From RUG12461 sp045661345 (GTDB taxonomy: Bacteria > Bacillota > Clostridia > Lachnospirales > Lachnospiraceae), in contig JAZRFM010000005.1 of the NCBI GenBank assembly GCA_045661345.1, positions 62,001 to 126,000 on the forward strand: a DNA stretch of 64,000 nucleotides, given 5' to 3'. Both the position numbers and the translations under genes were made by a program. Of the stretch, positions 1-8,973 are shown one piece after another (the first letter of the stretch is position 1; the number at the start of each line of letters is the position of its first letter). The notes beneath the pieces were generated by a model. It worked only from the letters and a program-made list of their open reading frames with translations. It was not told where the DNA came from and searched no databases.

Positions 1-251
1 TCATAGATGGTATCCAGATTGGTTGCCATGGCATGTACGTAGAGGATCTGTGTCTCCTGCAGGGAAGCCGCAAAGGAAAGCCGCCCCCAGGTCGCATCGT
101 CTCCGGCGGCGTCCAGCTTGGTCACATAGAGTCTGTGAAAGGAGGACTCCGGATCAAAATGCAGGGTGTCCGTTCTGGGATCCAGCTCCATTCCCTTCAG
201 GTAAGACCTCTCCAATCGATTTCGTTTGATGGAATAGGTAATAGATGCCAT
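1..251 (-). CDS. 5' part of next CIS gene (truncated by window edge)
   Basis: An open frame starts with ATG at 251-249, eight bases after the stop of the upstream J-like gene, with a GAGGT ribosome site. It runs off the window after 83 codons. The visible start reads MASITYSIKRNRLERSYLKG and continues with alternating hydrophobic and polar residues typical of beta-rich tail or baseplate parts. I do not recognise a family from this piece. Its position directly after two baseplate genes is where Afp/PVC loci carry further baseplate or fibre genes, so a structural role in the particle is likely but inferred only from context. Confidence 0.7.
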   Translation of the reverse strand, partial: MASITYSIKRNRLERSYLKGMELDPRTDTLHFDPESSFHRLYVTKLDAAGDDATWGRLSFAASLQETQILYVHAMATNLDTIY

Positions 252-259
252 AGTCTACC

Positions 260-2359
260 TCAACTTTCAAAGGTTACGGTCTCGATCTGGATCTGCCCAG
301 GATAAAGGAGGCAGTTCGCAGCCGGCAGGATGTCCGCATCGATCATCTTTGCATGCACCAGCGACTGGGGCCGGATCGACAGATCGTAAACATATTCTAC
401 ACAATCCAAGAATTCAATGGCGTGGAAAACCTCATCGAATTTCAAACGGTCACCGAAGTTTTTCTCGGACTGCAGATAATCGATCTTTTCACAGATCACC
501 CGTTCAATCTCTCCAAGACTGTTCTCGTAATGAATCTTGACATACACGGTGCCGGACACATTGATGGGCATGTAGACCGGGGGAACCAGCTCCACTCTGG
601 TGGTCAGAAGCCGCCGGTCCTCCAGCCGCTTCAGGATGATCTTGCGGTAGATATCCGGCAGTCCCGGGAAATGCTCGTCGGTACCGGGTTTCACGGCGAT
701 ACGGACCAGGTTTCTGGACTCGTCCATCTCCGCCTTTGCCTTGTGTACGCAAAGCCCCGGGGTATTCAGCACCACTTTTTCATAATCGTCTTCCGTCACG
801 GCGGTATAGGGCATCAGCATATCCTTGAGGAAACGCTGTCTCACCTGCTCGATCCGCTCCCGGAAAGCGCCGCCGGTACCGAAGCCCGGATTGTAATAGA
901 CGATCCCCGAGTTGTCATGTTCCGACCGCAGGGTATTGCCCGGGCGGATATTGCCGGTCTCTCCGGCTGTGATGGCCACGGAGCCAAGGAAAAGATCCGC
1001 GCCGATAAAGGCGCCGGCATCCTCGATGATAATTCTCCCGTCGTTTTCCAGCAGATGGTAATGCAGCGACCCCTCCTCCGCCTTCTCCGGGCGGACGAAA
1101 TCGTAGATATAGCCCTCTTCCGTCTCCCGCCGTGCAATGAGGCAGAAGGACTGGGTTGCGATATTGCGGAAAGGCAGCACCATCTCCTGATCATCGTACC
1201 CCAGGACGCGGCCGATGGCATATTGCCGCATGACCTGTTCCGTATAGATCACAATCTTGACGCAGTCCCGAAGCCGTTCCGGTCCGAAGCCCCTGGTCTT
1301 TTTATCAAACAGAAATTTGAAGATGCCGAAAGCCGTATGCTCCTGCTGGTAATAGCGTCCCTCCAGCGCGGGATCCGGCGTGTATTCGTATTTGCGGTAC
1401 GGTTCTCCCTTTGCCTCCCGGCAGAACACATCGATATAGGCTTCCTCCGCCATCTCGCTGCGGAGCTCCACTTCCGTGTTTTTGCTGAGGGAATGACATT
1501 CGGAAATCGTATCCCGCTGCCATACTTCAAAAAGAAAGGCATCCACCACCGTCACCTTCGGCCGTACGTCATATTCCGCAGTCTCTAAAACCACGCGGAT
1601 GCAGTAGCCCTCTGCGGGGGCTTCGGTGCAGATCGCCGCGGGGCTGTTTGGCATCCACAGCTTCACTTCCCCGCTCATGAGGAAGGCGTTGGTATTGTCC
1701 CGCACATCCATCTTGACCCAGCCGGCGTCCGTGAGGCACTCCCAGCGGATCTGGGCAAAGGTGTTTTCCATCCGGGGATCCATGGGATTGCGGTTGTAGC
1801 GTTCCTGCAGGGTAAAGTAAAAGGTGGTCTCACTTCCCGGTGCCGGAAGCGCGTTGGTAATGAGATAAAGCATATCCCCCGCAACCGGTTTTTCCCCGAA
1901 GACCAGCACAGGCACTCTCGTCTCCTGATCCAGCAGAATCCCGTAGTCCGTGAAGGACTCTTCCCCATCTTTTCTGCCGTAGACCCCCAGGATCCGGTAG
2001 TCCTTCAGCTCCGTCATGCGGTTGGTTTCATAAACGATATCCCCGATCCGGAATTTGTGGTTGGTAGGCAGGGTCATCGGCTCCTTCACATTGCTGGCGG
2101 AAAGCAGGAGTCTCGCGCTGCGTCCCTTTTTCACGTTAAATCCCACCATCTTGAGCAGGTTCTGGCGGACCCGGTAGGGAATGTTGTCCAGCTTGTCCTG
2201 CTGCAGTGTCTCAAAACCCGTCAGTGTCTCCAGAATCGTAATGCCGGGATCCGAGGGATTATAGTTGGTCCACTCGTCTGTATACAGCGGGATGCTGGTC
2301 AGTGCCTCCGCATACCGTTCTTCAAATGTTTTTGCGTTACTGCTGACATAGGTTAACAT
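260..2359 (-). CDS. CIS baseplate wedge protein, J/gp6-like (Afp12/Pvc12 position)
   Basis: This is a 699-residue soluble protein. The N-terminus has the signature NPSDPGITILETLTG at about residues 34-48, typical of eCIS baseplate proteins of the Afp12/Pvc12 and phage J/gp6 group. The middle is beta-rich. The C-terminal third (FGTGGAFRERIEQVRQRFLKDM onward in pieces) resembles the part of J-like proteins that follows the 'DYE' segment (TAVTEDDYEKVV), which packs in the baseplate wedge. It begins 11 bases after the upstream 1035-residue J-like gene and is followed within 8 bases by another gene, so it lies inside one transcript. The family is clear, and the exact number assignment (12 versus 11) rests on gene order. 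There is no signal peptide or membrane segment, as expected for a particle part assembled in the cytoplasm. Confidence 0.85.
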   Translation of the reverse strand: MLTYVSSNAKTFEERYAEALTSIPLYTDEWTNYNPSDPGITILETLTGFETLQQDKLDNIPYRVRQNLLKMVGFNVKKGRSARLLLSASNVKEPMTLPTNHKFRIGDIVYETNRMTELKDYRILGVYGRKDGEESFTDYGILLDQETRVPVLVFGEKPVAGDMLYLITNALPAPGSETTFYFTLQERYNRNPMDPRMENTFAQIRWECLTDAGWVKMDVRDNTNAFLMSGEVKLWMPNSPAAICTEAPAEGYCIRVVLETAEYDVRPKVTVVDAFLFEVWQRDTISECHSLSKNTEVELRSEMAEEAYIDVFCREAKGEPYRKYEYTPDPALEGRYYQQEHTAFGIFKFLFDKKTRGFGPERLRDCVKIVIYTEQVMRQYAIGRVLGYDDQEMVLPFRNIATQSFCLIARRETEEGYIYDFVRPEKAEEGSLHYHLLENDGRIIIEDAGAFIGADLFLGSVAITAGETGNIRPGNTLRSEHDNSGIVYYNPGFGTGGAFRERIEQVRQRFLKDMLMPYTAVTEDDYEKVVLNTPGLCVHKAKAEMDESRNLVRIAVKPGTDEHFPGLPDIYRKIILKRLEDRRLLTTRVELVPPVYMPINVSGTVYVKIHYENSLGEIERVICEKIDYLQSEKNFGDRLKFDEVFHAIEFLDCVEYVYDLSIRPQSLVHAKMIDADILPAANCLLYPGQIQIETVTFES

Positions 2360-2370
2360 ACGCTCACCTC

Positions 2371-5300
2371 TTAAATACTGATGTGGATCTCATGCTGGCC
2401 GCTGCGGCAGATCATGAAAGGTGTCACCTTCAGGTCATTCAGATCCACCTCGTGGAATCCGTTATGATCCGTATAGCTTGCAATCATGACCGCTTTTTTC
2501 ACCACGGCACGGCTCTTCAGGATATTGAGTCTCATCATGAGCTGCGATTTCTTCGGCATGGTACCGATCTTCCAGCCCCGTCCCCTGTCATAACCGGAGG
2601 GATCGAGATATTCCGTCAGGCTTTCCTGCAGAAGATTCTGGATCTCGAAGCTGTCATCCATCTGTACGATATTGGCCCAGACACTCACCGAGATATCCAC
2701 ATAAATCGGCTCAATGATCTGCAGCTTCTCATCTGTCACGGTAAGCTCGCACCGCTTCATGAGGTATTCCTTCAAGCCGGAAACGATCCGGTGGAACGCA
2801 TAGGAGCCTTCCAGAAAATCCTTCATCAAAAGGACGAAGGTGATGGCCGCGTCATCCATCTTGCCCTCCACGGTCTCTCCCACGACCCCCGCCACCTGAT
2901 CGATGGTGTCGGAGTAAGCCAGGATCGCTCTCGTATAGTCATCCATGGAGACAATGCGGTTGCGGGAGCTTAAAATACTGGCACCGCGCTCCAGTGCGTT
3001 TTCAATATCCTCGATATTGCTGCCGCCGTATGCCTTGATGGGGTTATAAATCCGTCCCACATACATGAGATACCCCAAAGGATCCGTGATGGAAAGAGGC
3101 GGGATATTGGCCTCCGCGCCGTTGCAGCAGCGTACCGAAAACTTCAGCGCCACATCATCCAGCACACGGGGGATCCAGGTATGGATCCCGTCGCCGAAGA
3201 TCAGCTCATTCCTGAGGCGATCCAAAAGATACACCCGGGGATTCTCTGCGGTCTCCAGTCGGTCCACCTCCTGCCAGCGTACGTAAAACGCTGAGATCTG
3301 TCCGGTGGCGTCCTGCTCGATCCGGATATTGTCCGGATTCTCATCCATCATACGCAGCATGGTCTCACGACCGAAGCGTCCGATCTCATTTACCCAGACA
3401 TCCGCATCCAGTACGTTGGTCGCCCCCAAAGAAAACCGCATATTGGGAACCATCTCTTCGATATAGAGTTCCTCCTCCGGCCGGGTCTCGATATTGGATA
3501 CCTGGACGGCGTTGAGACTGATATTTTCCACTCTGGGCAGGAGGGAGACGTTCTCATCCTCCTTCTGTTTCTTGTTGCGCACCACGCGGATCCAGAAGAG
3601 CTTATGCCCCTCCAGGGTGATCCGCTGCATATCGTGAGGCGGCATAAAAATCACCACACCGGATTTGGTGAAGTCCTGGGTATAATCCAGGAGCTTCATG
3701 GTGCGCCAGCCTTCGTAGCTGCGGTACTCAAACCGGCACTTGAGCCCGGAGAACCGCATCCCGTCCTCCATCTGGAACAGAATGCTGGCAGGGCCGTTAT
3801 CAATCCGTGCGGAAAGGCCGATGTAGAGCGCATCGTCGTTGTAATCCGTCTTCCGGAACAGAAGAAAGCCCTTTTCGTTCTTGATCCTGCTGGTCAGATC
3901 ATAGCGCTTGGTGCCGTAGATTGCCTCCATCCGCTGGGGATCCACCATGGTGTCCTCATAGGAGTAGGAAAGCATCAGATCCTTGATCTTCGGGCAGTGG
4001 TGAATCGCCGGCCGCATATAGCAGTTATCAGACCTGACAAGCTGGAGCCGGATGGACCGTCCTTCATAGGATCCGCTCTCCGTGGGCTCCCAGTCATCGG
4101 GGCAGGTAAAGGAAATATGGATCTTCCCGGCCTTATCCGAAGCAAACAGGGTTGTCTGATCCGAATCAAGCTGCAGCTTCTTCCAGCCCGTGCCGTTGAA
4201 GTATTCGATCATGACTTCATCCGCAAAGCAATGAGCTGAATACTCCTGTCTGGCAGCAAGGGGTTTTCTCTTGATGATCTTCAGATTTTCTTCCTGCTGC
4301 TCCAGTGTCAGTTCCACACGGTTCTCTTCAAAGAGGAGATTAAAATCAAGGGAGATTCTGGCCCCCGCCTTGCTGAAATACCGGTCATGGCAGAGATAGC
4401 ATTCCTGATAAAGAGCCAGTATATCCGTAAAGGGCAGAAATGCGTTTGCCTCCAGATCGTTCGTACCGTTGGTAACGGTATCCGGTGGCACGGGTTTCCC
4501 TTTGGATGAGAAGGACACGCTCTTTACCTTCTTGTTCTCCAGAGCGGGAACATCCGAGATCAGTGCCAGTACCTGATAGTGCTTGCTCTGAATGGTGACG
4601 TTTTTGCCCTCCTCCTTCTTATGCAGCAGGAAAGTCTCTCCATCCTTCATCAGTTCGATGCCTTCGATGGGGATCAATCCGTCTTTGGTCAGATATTCAA
4701 AATGGTACTTGCCTGCCTGAATATCGGCCACCAGGGACGCATTGCCGGTAAACCTCGCAAAGATCACGTCATCGACGACGTCAAACACTGTCTCGTGGTA
4801 AAAGACCGCCACACACTGCTGAATTCCCTCTTTCTCGCCAAACAGCGTAAAGGGCGGGAAGGTGGGGATACTCTCCTCCTCATCCTCCTCATCGGAAAGC
4901 AGGGGAAACGGCTGGATCGGTGCAGTCAGCTCCGGCTCTTCCGGCTCCTCGCTTTCTCCCGCGCCTTCCTCCGGCTCCTCCGCCAGATACTCCGGCGGGA
5001 TAATCTCCGGCCGGTCGAAATCGCCGAAAAGCGGAATAATGGTGGCGTCCTCGGCGTCCGCCATAAACGAAGCCGTCAGCCTGGAGCTTGTGACATACAG
5101 GCTGTGATCGGTCTCAAAAATCATCGGCGTGTCATCGCCGGTCATCAGCTTCGTCCCCTTCGGCACAGATGCCCCCGGCGCCGTATCGCTCATGAGATTC
5201 ATGATCACGATGGTGCTGGCCGGCTTCGCAGGGAGCAGTGAAATATCCAGCATATTGACAAATTCCGTATGATAGCGGTCCAAAATGTCATTGACCCTGT

Positions 5301-5478
5301 CAATGTTTTCTTCCGTCTGGCTCGCAAAGATCTTGGTAATGGTGGTACCGATATCGGGCCTGTCATTATCCATATGCCAGCCGGTATCATAGAGTCTGGA
5401 AAGCTCTGCTACCTTCTGTTCAATGTCTGTTTTCGTCCGGTTATCAAGATTCAACTTCTTCGATTGTTTCCGGTTCAT
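2371..5478 (-). CDS. CIS baseplate protein, J-like (Afp11/Pvc11 position)
   Basis: A 1035-residue protein whose N-terminus (YDTGWHMDNDRPDIGTTITK, residues about 30-49) has the DPG/IGTT-type baseplate signature. The C-terminal 250 residues contain FGDGIHTWIPR, GGSNIEDIENALERG and SMDDYTRAILAYS, which together mark phage baseplate J/gp6-like proteins. The large size matches Afp11-type subunits. Residues about 165-215 form a strongly acidic stretch rich in EE and EP pairs, probably a flexible surface loop. The start overlaps the stop of the gp25-like gene by 35 bases, indicating translational coupling. Role: baseplate wedge that links the spike hub to the sheath. The family is confident. The function of the acidic loop is unknown. 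Confidence 0.88.
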   Translation of the reverse strand: MNRKQSKKLNLDNRTKTDIEQKVAELSRLYDTGWHMDNDRPDIGTTITKIFASQTEENIDRVNDILDRYHTEFVNMLDISLLPAKPASTIVIMNLMSDTAPGASVPKGTKLMTGDDTPMIFETDHSLYVTSSRLTASFMADAEDATIIPLFGDFDRPEIIPPEYLAEEPEEGAGESEEPEEPELTAPIQPFPLLSDEEDEEESIPTFPPFTLFGEKEGIQQCVAVFYHETVFDVVDDVIFARFTGNASLVADIQAGKYHFEYLTKDGLIPIEGIELMKDGETFLLHKKEEGKNVTIQSKHYQVLALISDVPALENKKVKSVSFSSKGKPVPPDTVTNGTNDLEANAFLPFTDILALYQECYLCHDRYFSKAGARISLDFNLLFEENRVELTLEQQEENLKIIKRKPLAARQEYSAHCFADEVMIEYFNGTGWKKLQLDSDQTTLFASDKAGKIHISFTCPDDWEPTESGSYEGRSIRLQLVRSDNCYMRPAIHHCPKIKDLMLSYSYEDTMVDPQRMEAIYGTKRYDLTSRIKNEKGFLLFRKTDYNDDALYIGLSARIDNGPASILFQMEDGMRFSGLKCRFEYRSYEGWRTMKLLDYTQDFTKSGVVIFMPPHDMQRITLEGHKLFWIRVVRNKKQKEDENVSLLPRVENISLNAVQVSNIETRPEEELYIEEMVPNMRFSLGATNVLDADVWVNEIGRFGRETMLRMMDENPDNIRIEQDATGQISAFYVRWQEVDRLETAENPRVYLLDRLRNELIFGDGIHTWIPRVLDDVALKFSVRCCNGAEANIPPLSITDPLGYLMYVGRIYNPIKAYGGSNIEDIENALERGASILSSRNRIVSMDDYTRAILAYSDTIDQVAGVVGETVEGKMDDAAITFVLLMKDFLEGSYAFHRIVSGLKEYLMKRCELTVTDEKLQIIEPIYVDISVSVWANIVQMDDSFEIQNLLQESLTEYLDPSGYDRGRGWKIGTMPKKSQLMMRLNILKSRAVVKKAVMIASYTDHNGFHEVDLNDLKVTPFMICRSGQHEIHISI

Positions 5479-5905
5479 AGCCCTCTGGCTCCTCTTCTTC
5501 CTCTTCCTGTTCTGCGTTCAGATAGAACGGGAATACCATATTGTCTCTTGTATTGCTGCTGACGATGGTGTAGCCAATATTGAAGATGACGACACCGGTA
5601 CGGCTCCTGGTATCAGCCGTGACGTTGACATCCGTCACCCTCGGCTCCTGATTCTCGATCTGATCCGTGATGGTACGGACGATCATGTTAATCATGGGCC
5701 CGTTTACGTCCAGAAAAGTGTAGGACATGATCTCGCTCCCGAACTCCGGGCGCAGGGGACGCTCCTCCTTTTGGGTCATCAGAATCAGATACAGAGATTC
5801 CCGCACGCTCTGTTCCTCGGATACGGTTTCAAAGCGTCCGGTCGCCTGGTTGATCTGCGGCGGAAATTTCATGCCTTTTCCTAAAAAATCTTTACTCTCG
5901 TCCAT
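5444..5905 (-). CDS. gp25-like baseplate protein (Afp9/Pvc9)
   Basis: 153 residues, close to the usual gp25/GpW-like length. The core RESLYLILMTQKEERPLRPE at about residues 34-53 is the characteristic gp25 motif, including the ERP-x-R/P-E-F-G segment that contacts the sheath initiator region. It is followed by a helix ending in an MIVRTITDQIENQEPRV-type segment. The C-terminus is a long Glu-rich tail that overlaps the next gene. Role: a lysozyme-fold baseplate component that nucleates sheath polymerisation. It sits between the spike and J-like genes, exactly as in eCIS and myophage loci. Confidence 0.92.
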   Translation of the reverse strand: MDESKDFLGKGMKFPPQINQATGRFETVSEEQSVRESLYLILMTQKEERPLRPEFGSEIMSYTFLDVNGPMINMIVRTITDQIENQEPRVTDVNVTADTRSRTGVVIFNIGYTIVSSNTRDNMVFPFYLNAEQEEEEEEPEGYEPETIEEVES

Positions 5906-5908
5906 CTT

Positions 5909-6739
5909 TTACCCCAACTTGATTGGTCTTCCAGAAACACTAACCATCCCGTTTGCGGAGAGCTTCAGGAGTCCGTTGGAAGTCTCCTGGATACTGGAGC
6001 CCTCGATCTTCACCATGCCGCCCGCGGTGGCGGTGAGCTTGCCTGTGGAATCGATCACGATGTCCCTGGCGTTGATGGTGATCTTGCCGTTGCTGCCGTT
6101 CATGACAACGGTGATGTTGTCTCCGACCTTAAAGGTCATGGTCTTCACCGTGGTCATCAGGATCTTGCCATTGCCGGATTCCATCTCCAGTCTCGCGTTC
6201 TTGTCCTTATCCGTGATGGTGATCTTTTTCTTGTCATTGTCAAGGGTGATCTCATGCGCTTTGTCCGGCGTGAAGATACTGATCTTATCCTTCGTACCGT
6301 CTCCGCTGTCACCGGGGGCCTGGCCCGACACATCTTCAAACTCGATGGAGCTGCCGTGTCTGGTGACAATCCGCTTGTGCTGGTTTTTCTGGTGCTTGCT
6401 CTTGGTCAGAAACTTGTTGGCATTTTTCTGAAGGCAGCCGATCACATAAGGCTTGTCGATTAACCCCTGTTCAAACGCCACGAGCACCTGATCGCCCACC
6501 TCCGGGAGAAAATACATCCCGTATTCGGTGCCGCCGGATGGCATCGCGACTCTCGCCCACTTCAGAACATTCGCCTCTTTATCCCGTGTATGAATGGAGA
6601 CACAGACACGACCGGGGAATTTCTGGTTCCAGTTGTCTGTGACCTCGCCTACCATCACCCCGAAGATCCGGTTGTCTCCGGTGTCGGTCTTTTGCGTTTT
6701 CTTTTCCGTGACTTCCTCAAAAATGTCAAATATTGCCAA
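5909..6739 (-). CDS. Spike protein, gp5/GpV-like OB-fold (C-terminal half of Afp8)
   Basis: 276 residues. Residues about 20-105 contain the OB-fold seen in VgrG, gp5 and GpV proteins (GRVCVSIHTRDKE, WARVAMPSGGTEYGMYFLPE, VGDQVLVAFEQGL, YVIGCLQ). After a basic linker the rest is a series of short strands such as KISIFTPDKAHEITLDNDKK and ARLEMESGNGKILMTT. These are typical of the triple-stranded beta-helix needle of the spike. In Afp and PVC this part is fused to the gp27-like hub in one protein, but here hub and spike are separate genes 27 bases apart. The tip would be capped by the PAAR-like protein encoded at 18242-18631. Confidence 0.88.
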   Translation of the reverse strand: MAIFDIFEEVTEKKTQKTDTGDNRIFGVMVGEVTDNWNQKFPGRVCVSIHTRDKEANVLKWARVAMPSGGTEYGMYFLPEVGDQVLVAFEQGLIDKPYVIGCLQKNANKFLTKSKHQKNQHKRIVTRHGSSIEFEDVSGQAPGDSGDGTKDKISIFTPDKAHEITLDNDKKKITITDKDKNARLEMESGNGKILMTTVKTMTFKVGDNITVVMNGSNGKITINARDIVIDSTGKLTATAGGMVKIEGSSIQETSNGLLKLSANGMVSVSGRPIKLG

Positions 6740-6766
6740 ATCGGTTCTCCTTTATCTCACGACTGC

Positions 6767-8023
6767 TTAAAAGGGCAGGCTCGGGACGCTGGGCAGGCTG
6801 GCACCGCCCGGCAGGTCTGCTGCCACCGAAGCCGCCTTGCCGATCAGCTTGCTTTGAAAGAATCCCTCGCTGTTCATGGTATGCCTGACGGACTGCACAT
6901 AATAGGTATTGTCGACACCGGTGCCGAAGCCCGTCACCTTGATAAACCGCCCGGGTGCAAGCTCCGGGATGCCGATCATGGTCAGCTCCAGGGTGGCCAG
7001 CCGGTAGGTGCGATCCTCCTGAATGTATTTCGCGCGGTACTGGGCCTCCTCTGTGCTTGTGGCCGAAGGATCCAGATACACATAGGTGGAGTTGCTGATG
7101 AGAGATTTTGCTTTGTTGCCCTGGGAAATCTTATTGCTGTTCTTCGCCTTTCCTGTCAGCACCTTGGCCTTTCCCGCATCCAGACCCCGTACCTCCACGA
7201 GTCCGACCTGACTCGTGATGTCGTATTCCACATTGAGATACTGGATACTCACCTCGTTGGTGATCTCCATCAATGTGGAGCTGTCGCTTTTTGCGGAACG
7301 GAATACCACCTGCCCCGCATGCACAAAGAAATCATAATTATATTTCTTGGCAACCTTGACCACAAACTCGTAGTCACTTTCCGCAACCATCTCGATGGTC
7401 TTGTCCGTTGCGTTGGCGGCATCTCCGGCTGCGCCTGCCACCGCACCGCCTGCAGCGCCGCCTCCCAGTCCGCCGGTGAGGGCGCCCGCCGCACCGCCAT
7501 CCGGGGTGGCGGAGATGGAGAGCTCCGAGATGGCTCCATCCCCCTTCAGGTTCTGGTAAATCGTCTGGTCAAAGATCTCCTTGACCGCATCGCCGTAGGT
7601 CTTGGCGGTGAGCTGTTTGGAATAGCTGTTGGCCATCATGACCGCCTTCACATCCATGGCGGTAACCTGAATCCCCGGGATCTCGCCCTGCTCGTACATG
7701 AAGTTCACCTTCGTGATCACCCCGGCAAAGACCGGAGGACCCCCGTGATCGTAGCCAAGATAGATTTTGATGGCGGAACCCAGGAGAATGAATTTCTTCG
7801 CTGCTTTAAAGTCGAAAGAGGTCTCCACCGGATCATACACGTTGTAGATGGTAAACACGGCCTGGGATGCTTCAAAGCCCGCGGAAAGATCAATGGTCAC
7901 ATCGCTGATGGCGAGTCTCCCCTTCTTGTCCTCTGTAAAGGAGCTTCCGTTGACCTCCACCTCCAGGGCGGGACGTCGGAAGTTATCATATTTAGTTTTC
8001 AGATCAGAATAGGAAATTGCCAT
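6767..8023 (-). CDS. Hub protein, phage late control D/gp27-like (N-terminal half of Afp8)
   Basis: 418 residues. The pattern of an N-terminal beta domain (LEVEVNGSSFTEDKKG, IKIYLGYDHGGPPVFAGVIT), a helix with TYGDAVKEIFDQTIY, and later ESDYEFVVKVAKKYNYDFFV matches GpD/gp27-type hub proteins. That last segment is the usual 'sd-x-efl-xx-la-xx-gy' motif of VgrG N-termini. An Ala/Gly-rich insertion at about residues 170-205 is unusual and may be a flexible lumenal loop. Hub proteins form the trimeric or hexameric adaptor between tube and spike. It follows the two CIS-tube-type genes and precedes the spike gene. Confidence 0.85.
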   Translation of the reverse strand: MAISYSDLKTKYDNFRRPALEVEVNGSSFTEDKKGRLAISDVTIDLSAGFEASQAVFTIYNVYDPVETSFDFKAAKKFILLGSAIKIYLGYDHGGPPVFAGVITKVNFMYEQGEIPGIQVTAMDVKAVMMANSYSKQLTAKTYGDAVKEIFDQTIYQNLKGDGAISELSISATPDGGAAGALTGGLGGGAAGGAVAGAAGDAANATDKTIEMVAESDYEFVVKVAKKYNYDFFVHAGQVVFRSAKSDSSTLMEITNEVSIQYLNVEYDITSQVGLVEVRGLDAGKAKVLTGKAKNSNKISQGNKAKSLISNSTYVYLDPSATSTEEAQYRAKYIQEDRTYRLATLELTMIGIPELAPGRFIKVTGFGTGVDNTYYVQSVRHTMNSEGFFQSKLIGKAASVAADLPGGASLPSVPSLPF

Positions 8024-8034
8024 AACAAACCCAA

Positions 8035-8958
8035 TCAGATATTAAAAATACTCTTCGCCGCATTCCCGATGCCGCTGCCGCCCATATTCAGGAATTTATC
8101 CCCTCCGAAGACCTCATTGTATGCAGCCTCCCAAACACCGAGATCTTTTTCCGTGACGCTCTCGTCCTCCAGATAGATGGACATGACCACCTTCGCCCGC
8201 ACGGGACGCCCCACGCTGTCAAACATGGTGTAGGTGGCGTTGACGCTCTTGAGCTCTCCTTTGTATAAAAGGTCCCCCCATTCAAAGCAAACCATCCGGA
8301 TACCCGGATTACGTACGGCTGCAATAAAGGCTTCCACCGCCGCCTGTACGCCGATGCCGACATTTCCCCCCAGAAGCTTTTCGCTGACCACGCTGTCAAC
8401 CAGATCCAGCCCTTCATTGATCAGGTTCGTGGAGGAAAAGTTGGCAAGGTCTGCCGCAAAGGCTTTGTAATTCTCTGTCAGGCTGTCAAAAAGGAGCTGC
8501 ACGGACATCTCGATATGCGCCTTTGTCGTGCCCAATTCGACTTTGCCGCCCTTTCCGTCAGTGGAAGCATAATCGGTCTTTTGTACAATTTCACCGCCGC
8601 CCATGCTGCTGATCTGCAGCGTGGAGGGATTGAACTGTACCTTAAACACCTTGTCGTAGCCATCTCCCTTTGTAAAGGCGTTCATGTTCAACCCCAGCTT
8701 GTCTCCGATCATGTTGCCGAGGGTTCCGATCACACCGCTGCCTGTCACCTGGGTCACAGCTGACTTCGCCGCATTGTTGGCCTTGTTGGCCAGCTGACCC
8801 ATCACACCGGCGCCGCCTGCAAGGGCTGAGCCGCCCATTTTTTCCCCCTTCTTCTTGGAGAATGCCCTCGCCTCGCGTTCGTCCTTGATTCTGATATAGG
8901 CCGTTGCGGTTGTGAAGGATTCTGCGCCAAGTTTTAAGAGTGATGTCGCGTCAAACAT
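8035..8958 (-). CDS. CIS tube-type protein, Afp7-like (paralog 1)
   Basis: 307 residues. The centre carries FKVQFNPSTLQISSMGGGEI (about residues 105-124), the hallmark of the CIS tube/Afp7-like family found near LysM domains. The C-terminal half has VCFEWGDLLYKGELKSVNATYT and GRPVRAKVVMSIYLEDES, which are also family features. No LysM repeat is visible at the C-terminus. The N-terminal 90 residues contain an Ala/Gly-rich helical segment shared in style with the next gene upstream. Family proteins join the end of the inner tube to the hub. It is a paralog of the 286-residue product encoded at 8974-9834. Confidence 0.82.
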   Translation of the reverse strand: MFDATSLLKLGAESFTTATAYIRIKDEREARAFSKKKGEKMGGSALAGGAGVMGQLANKANNAAKSAVTQVTGSGVIGTLGNMIGDKLGLNMNAFTKGDGYDKVFKVQFNPSTLQISSMGGGEIVQKTDYASTDGKGGKVELGTTKAHIEMSVQLLFDSLTENYKAFAADLANFSSTNLINEGLDLVDSVVSEKLLGGNVGIGVQAAVEAFIAAVRNPGIRMVCFEWGDLLYKGELKSVNATYTMFDSVGRPVRAKVVMSIYLEDESVTEKDLGVWEAAYNEVFGGDKFLNMGGSGIGNAAKSIFNI

Positions 8959-8973
8959 AAGCTCTCTCCTATG

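Noticed and set aside
353..1588. Long plus-strand open frame of 411 codons
   Set aside because: It is antisense to the J-like baseplate gene, whose family motifs are unambiguous, and its translation shows only reversed-codon composition.
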